From Pirellula sp. (lineage in GTDB: Bacteria; Planctomycetota; Planctomycetia; Pirellulales; Pirellulaceae), in assembly GCA_021299695.1 (NCBI GenBank), contig JAJTEK010000027.1, positions 1 to 64,000 of the forward strand: a stretch of DNA of 64,000 nucleotides, written 5' to 3'. Both the position numbers and the translations under genes were made by a program. The notes under the pieces were generated by a model that searched no databases, had not been told where the DNA came from, and saw only the letters and a program-made list of their open reading frames with translations. Below are positions 58,716 to 64,000 of the stretch, piece after piece. The stretch's first letter is position 1; the number at the start of each line of letters is the position of its first letter.

Positions 58716-60467
58716 ATGGAGCTTGTCCCGTTAAGCCAGCATCGCAAGAACGGTAAGGTTACCGAAACGAGCAATGTTCGCATGGCAGGAAGCGAGAACA
58801 AGATGAATAGCGATTACAAGATTGTTTTGATTCGTGAACTGAGGGATCAGCAGGTTCGTTTTACTCCGAGAAACAAACGGAGCGAGCAAGCCGACCGTGC
58901 TGAAAAACTTTTGACGGAATTGGATCCTTCGAAGGACTACCCGTTCGATTTCTTGTTCTATCGGGTCACGGAGGTTCGTCCCGACGCCCACTCGATGCGA
59001 TTGATCAAAGGGGAGGACGCGGTCCATGACCTTCGTCTCTTCGTCGAAGACATCACCGACTCGATGAATCTGCGTCTCGAAGAAGCTTCCGAACCGGTCC
59101 ACACCGTCGAAGATTTGAGCAAACGATTCAATGTTTCGACCAAGACCATTTCCCGATGGCGAGATCAAGGTTTGGTCTCTCGCCGATTCATCTCCGAGGG
59201 CCGCAAGCGGGTCGGGTTCCTGCACTCTAGCGTCGAACGGTTCGTCCATCAAAACAAACTCCGCGTCGAGCGAGGCGAACGTTTCAGCCAAATGTCCGAT
59301 ACCGAACGCGATGAGATCATTGACAGGGCTCGCCGACTGGCAAGCCAAGGTGACAACCTGACCGAAGTAATCCGTCAGGTTTCCCGCGATGTGCACCGAA
59401 GCGTCGAGACCATTCGATACACCATCAAGAATTTCGACAGGAAATATCCTTCCATGGCTGTTTTCCCCGAACAACGCGATACCCTCTCCGAAGAGGACAA
59501 ACGCGCCCTCTACCAACAGCACCTCCGAGGCCTCTCGACGGTCATGTTGGCCAAACGGTACCGACGTACCCGCAGCAGCATCATCCGAATCCTCAACGAA
59601 CAACGCGCCATGAGAATCCGGGAACTTGCTCTGGATTATGTCGCCAGCCCAGAGTTCGAAAACGACTCGGCAGTCGACGAGATTTTGGCAGATACACCCA
59701 ACTCTGTCTCCCCTTCGCGCAAGTTGCGAGCACCCAGCGGACTGCCTGCCTATCTGGCTTCCCTGTACGAAGTTCCACTCCTGGAACCCCAGCAAGAAGT
59801 CCACTTGTTTCGCAAGATGAACTTTTTGAAGTACAAGGCGACCAAACTGATCGATAAACTCGACCCCAAGGCTCCTTCGGTAGCCCTGATGGATCAGATT
59901 GAAAAGCTTTACGAAGATGCACTGGGCGTGAAAAATAAAGTCGTCCAAGCCAACTTGCGACTGGTCGTTTCGATCGCCAAAAGGCACGTCGGACCTACCG
60001 GGGACCTATTCGGATTGATCAGCGATGGAAACGTCTCGCTCATGCGAGCCGTAGACAAATTCGATTACAACCGAGGGTTCAAGTTCAGCACCTACGCCCA
60101 CTGGGCGATCCGCAAGAACTTTGCCCGCTCGATCCCAGATGAGTTCAAGCACCGCGAACGCTTCCGTACCAGCTCCGAAGAAATCTTCCAGAGCCGAGAA
60201 GACGTTCGCGCCGATCACCTGGCCATCGAAATCGATCAGCAATCCCGTGCCGATCAAATCGGTAAGATCCTCCACTCGCTCGACGAACGGGAACAGCAAA
60301 TCATCGTCCTGCGGTTTGGACTCGGAAAAGGTGCCGAGCCTCGTACCCTCAAAGAGGTCGGCGAGGAACTAGGGGTCACCAAGGAGCGAATCCGCCAACT
60401 GGAACTCCGTGCCTTGGCCAAACTCCGCACCGCAGCGGAACGTGAAAAGATCGATTCGCCTGAGTAA
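58716..60467 (+). CDS. Sigma-70 family RNA polymerase sigma factor with N-terminal MerR-like HTH
   Basis: LSKRFNVSTKTISRWRDQGLVSRRF; region 2 NLRLVVSIAKRHVGPTGDLFGLISDGNVSLMRAVDKFDYNRGFKFSTYAHWAIRK; region 4 LDEREQQIIVLRFGLGKGAEPRTLKEVGEELGVTKERIRQLELRALAKLR. Confidence 0.9.
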   Translation: MELVPLSQHRKNGKVTETSNVRMAGSENKMNSDYKIVLIRELRDQQVRFTPRNKRSEQADRAEKLLTELDPSKDYPFDFLFYRVTEVRPDAHSMRLIKGEDAVHDLRLFVEDITDSMNLRLEEASEPVHTVEDLSKRFNVSTKTISRWRDQGLVSRRFISEGRKRVGFLHSSVERFVHQNKLRVERGERFSQMSDTERDEIIDRARRLASQGDNLTEVIRQVSRDVHRSVETIRYTIKNFDRKYPSMAVFPEQRDTLSEEDKRALYQQHLRGLSTVMLAKRYRRTRSSIIRILNEQRAMRIRELALDYVASPEFENDSAVDEILADTPNSVSPSRKLRAPSGLPAYLASLYEVPLLEPQQEVHLFRKMNFLKYKATKLIDKLDPKAPSVALMDQIEKLYEDALGVKNKVVQANLRLVVSIAKRHVGPTGDLFGLISDGNVSLMRAVDKFDYNRGFKFSTYAHWAIRKNFARSIPDEFKHRERFRTSSEEIFQSREDVRADHLAIEIDQQSRADQIGKILHSLDEREQQIIVLRFGLGKGAEPRTLKEVGEELGVTKERIRQLELRALAKLRTAAEREKIDSPE

Positions 60468-60522
60468 AAGTAGAAGCCCTACCTTAGAAGAATGGATCCA
60501 AAAGGGTACTCAATCAGCATTC

Positions 60523-60556
60523 CACAGGCCCCAAAGCCAACGCTTTGGGGTCTGTG
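60523..60556 (+). terminator. Strong hairpin after the sigma factor gene, probable terminator
   Basis: CACAGGCCCCAAAGC-CAAC-GCTTTGGGGTCTGTG. Confidence 0.6.
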
Positions 60557-60706
60557 TTGAGCCTTTTCTCACGAGTCGATTTTCACACATCAACTCTTTT
60601 TGCAATGTTTTTGTGAAAGCGAAATTGATCTATCTGCGATTTCAAGTACCATTCACTCGCCCGATTCTTTTCCTTGCGAGACCTTTTTTCCAATCACGGG
60701 CCTTCT

Positions 60707-61609
60707 ATGACGGTCGACCGAAACCAATCTTCCAGCCGATGTGGCTTTACCCTAGTCGAACTGCTCGTAGTCATCGCGATCATCGGGGTCCTGGTCGGAT
60801 TGCTCCTGCCGGCCGTCCAAGCAGCCCGAGAAGCCGCTCGACGCGCCTCATGCATGAGTAACCAGCGCCAAATCGGACTGGCTCTGATGAATTACGAAAG
60901 CGCCAACCGACGACTGCCCAGCGGTTGGGTCGATTTCCGACAGACCAAGCTCCCGGGTTGGAGCTGGGCCCATGCCATCTTGCCATTCATGGAATCCAAT
61001 GCGATCTACTCCGCGATCGATCTGCGATCCCCAATCGATGCACCAATCAACCAAGCCGCCTTGATCCAAGTTGTTCCCACCTTCATCTGCCCATCCGATA
61101 TCGGAGGCAATACCTTCGAAATCGGTATGGAATCCGAAGAGGAGGAGGAAGAAGAGCACGAAGGTCATAACGTCGACGAAGGAAACAAACTCTTCCGAAT
61201 CGCGAAATTCAATTACCCTGGCGTTTTTGGAACGCAGGAAATCGAAGAAGTCCCCTACGGCTCGAATGGCACCTTCTTCGGCAACTCACCTATCCGATTC
61301 AAAGACATCATCGACGGCCTGAGCAACACCATGATCGTCGCTGAACGATCCAGTCGACTCGGGGGCTCGGTTTGGCACGGCTGGATCTCCGAAGCCGCCG
61401 AACCCGGCGCTCGGTTCCTCGGAGTTGCCGACCATACCCCAAACAGCAAAATCGGACACTTCGAGGATTTCTCGAGCCAGCACGGACCCGGTATCCATAT
61501 TGTCTTCGCCGACGGTTCCACCCGGCTGATCTCCGATACGATCGATCTGGGGATCTACCAAGCGATCACCACCCGCGCAGGGAGCGAGATCGTCAGCGGC
61601 CTGGAATAA
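60707..61609 (+). CDS. DUF1559 domain-containing protein
   Basis: [63 protein letters not shown]. Confidence 0.95.
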   Translation: MTVDRNQSSSRCGFTLVELLVVIAIIGVLVGLLLPAVQAAREAARRASCMSNQRQIGLALMNYESANRRLPSGWVDFRQTKLPGWSWAHAILPFMESNAIYSAIDLRSPIDAPINQAALIQVVPTFICPSDIGGNTFEIGMESEEEEEEEHEGHNVDEGNKLFRIAKFNYPGVFGTQEIEEVPYGSNGTFFGNSPIRFKDIIDGLSNTMIVAERSSRLGGSVWHGWISEAAEPGARFLGVADHTPNSKIGHFEDFSSQHGPGIHIVFADGSTRLISDTIDLGIYQAITTRAGSEIVSGLE

Positions 61610-61627
61610 TCAACAGCCGATTGAAAA

Positions 61628-61729
61628 GCAAAGCCGCGCAGGCAGAAGAGAAGAATTAAACGCAAAGCCGCGCAGGCAGAAGAGAAGAATTAAACGCAAA
61701 GTCGCGCAGGCAGAAGAGAAGAATTAAAC
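61628..61729. repeat. Three tandem 34-bp repeats
   Basis: GCAAAG(C/T)CGCGCAGGCAGAAGAGAAGAATTAAAC x3, then GCAAAGTCGCAAAGGCGCAAAGACGCAAGG. Confidence 0.95.
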
Positions 61730-61869
61730 GCAAAGTCGCAAAGGCGCAAAGACGCAAGGAAGAAAAAAGAGAACGGCAAGGGACATTTTGGGGATCGAGT
61801 CCAGAGCCGGACGTAATCTTCAATCAATGACCGTCAGTACCCTTAGAGTTCTTGCACCTTACTCTTCCC

Positions 61870-62025
61870 CTCTCCTGCCTTTCCCTCTCCTGCCTTCCCT
61901 TTGCGACTTTGCGTCTTTGCGACTTTGCGTTTATTTCTTCTCCTGCCTTCCCTTTGCGACTTTGCGGCTTTGCGTCTTTGCGTTTATTTCTTCTCCTCCT
62001 TTGCGTTTATTTCCTCTTCTTCGCG
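61870..62025. repeat. Inverted arm of related repeat units (CTTTGCGACTTTGCG...TTTATTTCTTCTCCTGCC)
   Basis: Repeated TCTCCTGCCTTCCCTTTGCGACTTTGCG(T/G)CTTTGCG...TTTATTTCTTC, reverse-complement-like to 61628-61775. Confidence 0.85.
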
Positions 62026-62035
62026 ATTTAATCTT

Positions 62036-63604
62036 TCACTCAATCGCCTCTTGGAGCCTTTGGACCATCTGCTCGGCGATCTTGGGATGGGAATCGACCA
62101 AGTTGGTTGTCTCACCCGGGTCTGCATCCAAATCGAACAATTGGTACTTCGGCAACTTCGTCGGCGTTAGCCTTAGTTCCAGGTTGCTTGCCCGTCCAGA
62201 ATCCGATCGAATCAGCTTCCATCGCCCCTCGCGGTAGCCGAAACTGCCCGATTGTCCGTTATCCTGCACCACCAAGTGGCTCCGTCCCTTGGCAGAGGGA
62301 TCCAGGAGTAACGTGCTCAGATCGACACTGTCACCGCAAGCGTTTTCGGGAACCACCGCACCGGCAAGGGCAGCGAGGGTTCGAGGGTAATCGACCGTAC
62401 AGATCACTTCGTCGCTGACGCGCGGGGCGATTTTGGCAGGCCAACGTGCGATCATCGGAGTCCGGACTCCACCTTCAAAGACGTTGTATTTACCCCCTTT
62501 GAAAGGTCCATTTGGGTCATGGGCCCCGAGCGCCTCGATCGCGCGGTCCTCGTAACCGTCGTCGAGAACTGGACCATTATCACTGCACAACAACACCAAC
62601 GTGTTTTCGTCGAGATTGCATTCCTTGAGCGTCTTGATCAATTCCCCCAAAGACCAATCCAATTCGACGATCGCATCTCCACGAGGACCGTGGGAAGTAG
62701 CGCCGGCGAATCGTTCGTGAACGATACGAGGGACATGGATCGCATGCGAACAGAAGTACAGAAAGAACGGACTTTCGCGATGATCTCGAATCCACTGATT
62801 CGCTTCTCGAACCCAGTGGTCCGAGAGATCCTCATCGCGAAATCGAGCTTGATGGCCCCCTGTATAGAATCCGATACGACTGACACCGTTATGGATCGTC
62901 GCGTTGTGTCCGTGCGACCAGTTCATTTTCAGTTGGTCCCGATGAGTGATTCCCGTGGGGTGATCCTCGCTGGGCTTGGTATCACCGACCCAGAGTGGAT
63001 CTGCGAGATCGAGACCCAGGACCCGATCGTCATCGACAAAGACTTGGGGAACCCGGTCGTTGGTCGTAGGCATGAGCAAGCAGTGATCGAATCCAAAGTC
63101 CAATGGACCTGGCCGCAAGGTACCGTTCCAATCAGGACCTTTTGGGCCCCCGAGCCCAAGGTGCCATTTGCCGATGACTGCCGTCTTGTAGCCGGCGGAT
63201 TTGAGCAAGCTAGCCACGGTCGTGGTTCCGGCCGGAATGATTGAGGGGCTGTTCGGGGGAGCCACACCGGTCCCCTTTTGTCGAAAGGCATAGCGACCCG
63301 TGAGCAGCGAGTAACGCGTTGGCGTGCAGGTCGAAGCCGAGCAATAGCCACTGGTAAATCGGATTCCCTCCGAGGCGAGTCGATCGATGTTGGGGGTTGG
63401 AATCGACTTGGCACCGTAGCTTCCAACGTCCCCATAGCCAAGATCATCGGCAAGGAACACGATGACATTGGGTCGAGGGGGATTCTCAAGCGACTTGGCC
63501 CGAGTCGGTTCCTCGCTGAGCGTCCGATCCGTCGATAGGCAAATCGTCAGGATTGCCACGAGTACGTGTACGAAAAAGTCTCGCTCGATTGGCTCAGTTC
63601 GCAT
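62036..63604 (-). CDS. Sulfatase (arylsulfatase family)
   Basis: PNVIVFLADDLGYGDVGSYGAKSIPTPNIDRLASEGIRFTSGYCSASTCTPTRYSLLTGRYAFR (C-T-P-T-R sulfatase signature). Confidence 0.95.
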   Translation of the reverse strand: MRTEPIERDFFVHVLVAILTICLSTDRTLSEEPTRAKSLENPPRPNVIVFLADDLGYGDVGSYGAKSIPTPNIDRLASEGIRFTSGYCSASTCTPTRYSLLTGRYAFRQKGTGVAPPNSPSIIPAGTTTVASLLKSAGYKTAVIGKWHLGLGGPKGPDWNGTLRPGPLDFGFDHCLLMPTTNDRVPQVFVDDDRVLGLDLADPLWVGDTKPSEDHPTGITHRDQLKMNWSHGHNATIHNGVSRIGFYTGGHQARFRDEDLSDHWVREANQWIRDHRESPFFLYFCSHAIHVPRIVHERFAGATSHGPRGDAIVELDWSLGELIKTLKECNLDENTLVLLCSDNGPVLDDGYEDRAIEALGAHDPNGPFKGGKYNVFEGGVRTPMIARWPAKIAPRVSDEVICTVDYPRTLAALAGAVVPENACGDSVDLSTLLLDPSAKGRSHLVVQDNGQSGSFGYREGRWKLIRSDSGRASNLELRLTPTKLPKYQLFDLDADPGETTNLVDSHPKIAEQMVQRLQEAIE

Positions 63605-63745
63605 AGAAATTCTCCAGCTCCTTGGCTGTGTGTCGCTGATAGGATCTCAGAAAGAGGACTGTTGATTCTCCCCCCCCCTTGCCCGACGAATCTAGCTTGT
63701 ATGATACACCGAGGCTCCGGTTACGGGTCAATAGACCGTGGAGGC

Positions 63746-63795
63746 TTTACTCGCGCCGCCGTCCACCGCTTGGCAGCGGATGGCTACGAGTCGCA
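63746..63795 (-). repeat. Third, inverted partial copy of the CHAT-flanking palindromic repeat
   Basis: GCCGTCCACCGCTTGGCAGCGGATGGCTACGAG = reverse complement of CTCGTAGCCATCCGCTGCCAAGCGGTGGACGGC. Confidence 0.7.
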
Positions 63796-64000
63796 GCGGA
63801 TGGTTCGTGGTAACCTGTGAGCCTAACCAACTTGGCCGTTTGGTACCGGCCAGGATCAGCCCAAGCCGACTGCGAATGCCACCGCGTATGCCTTGCAGTG
63901 GGAAATCGACACCTCAACTTTGGTAATCCCAAGCTCCTTGGCGATTTCCAACGCTCGGTTCCATAAAATCACCGAGGGTGCCCCAGAAGGCAAATTCACC

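Noticed and set aside
58731-59987. 418-aa ORF on - strand
   Set aside because: Antisense to the sigma factor; no recognisable domain.
61628-61729. CRISPR-like array (34-bp tandem units)
   Set aside because: Units are directly contiguous with no unique spacers and no cas genes are nearby; a tandem repeat rather than CRISPR.

Overview
Planctomycete-type (Pirellulaceae-like) chromosomal window: DUF1559 pseudopilins, PEP-CTERM proteins, PVC-type haem-binding dehydrogenases, sulfatase, GHL10-type hydrolase, ExbB/ExbD/TPR operon. Housekeeping genes recognised: argH, zwf, hisH, nth, YraN-like, an SbcD/SbcC-like (YhaO/YhaN) pair, and a sigma-70 factor with an added HTH. Accessory content falls in three places. 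(1) 1-8.1 kb: two tandem 'Rpn/PD-(D/E)XK transposase-like nuclease + 5'-truncated RHS core + variable Cys-rich C-terminal tip + small membrane ORF + 136-bp foldback repeat' cassettes. A third copy of the repeat truncates a DUF4832-like pseudogene. (2) 28.3-34.4 kb: a CHAT/NTPase/TPR protein plus an alpha/beta hydrolase, bracketed by ~73-bp direct palindromic repeats, with an IS110 C-terminal remnant at one edge. (3) 34.7-40.9 kb: a probable metal (zinc) homeostasis island (AztD-like His-rich propeller, G3E GTPase with CxCC, His-rich choice-of-anchor/PEP-CTERM protein, two DUF1559 proteins) with a recurring TTGCAAT-N3-ATTGCAA palindrome in its promoters. A ParDE module and several foldback repeat families are also present. 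No CRISPR array, rRNA or convincing tRNA was seen. All family calls come from reading motifs in the translations; no database search was run.
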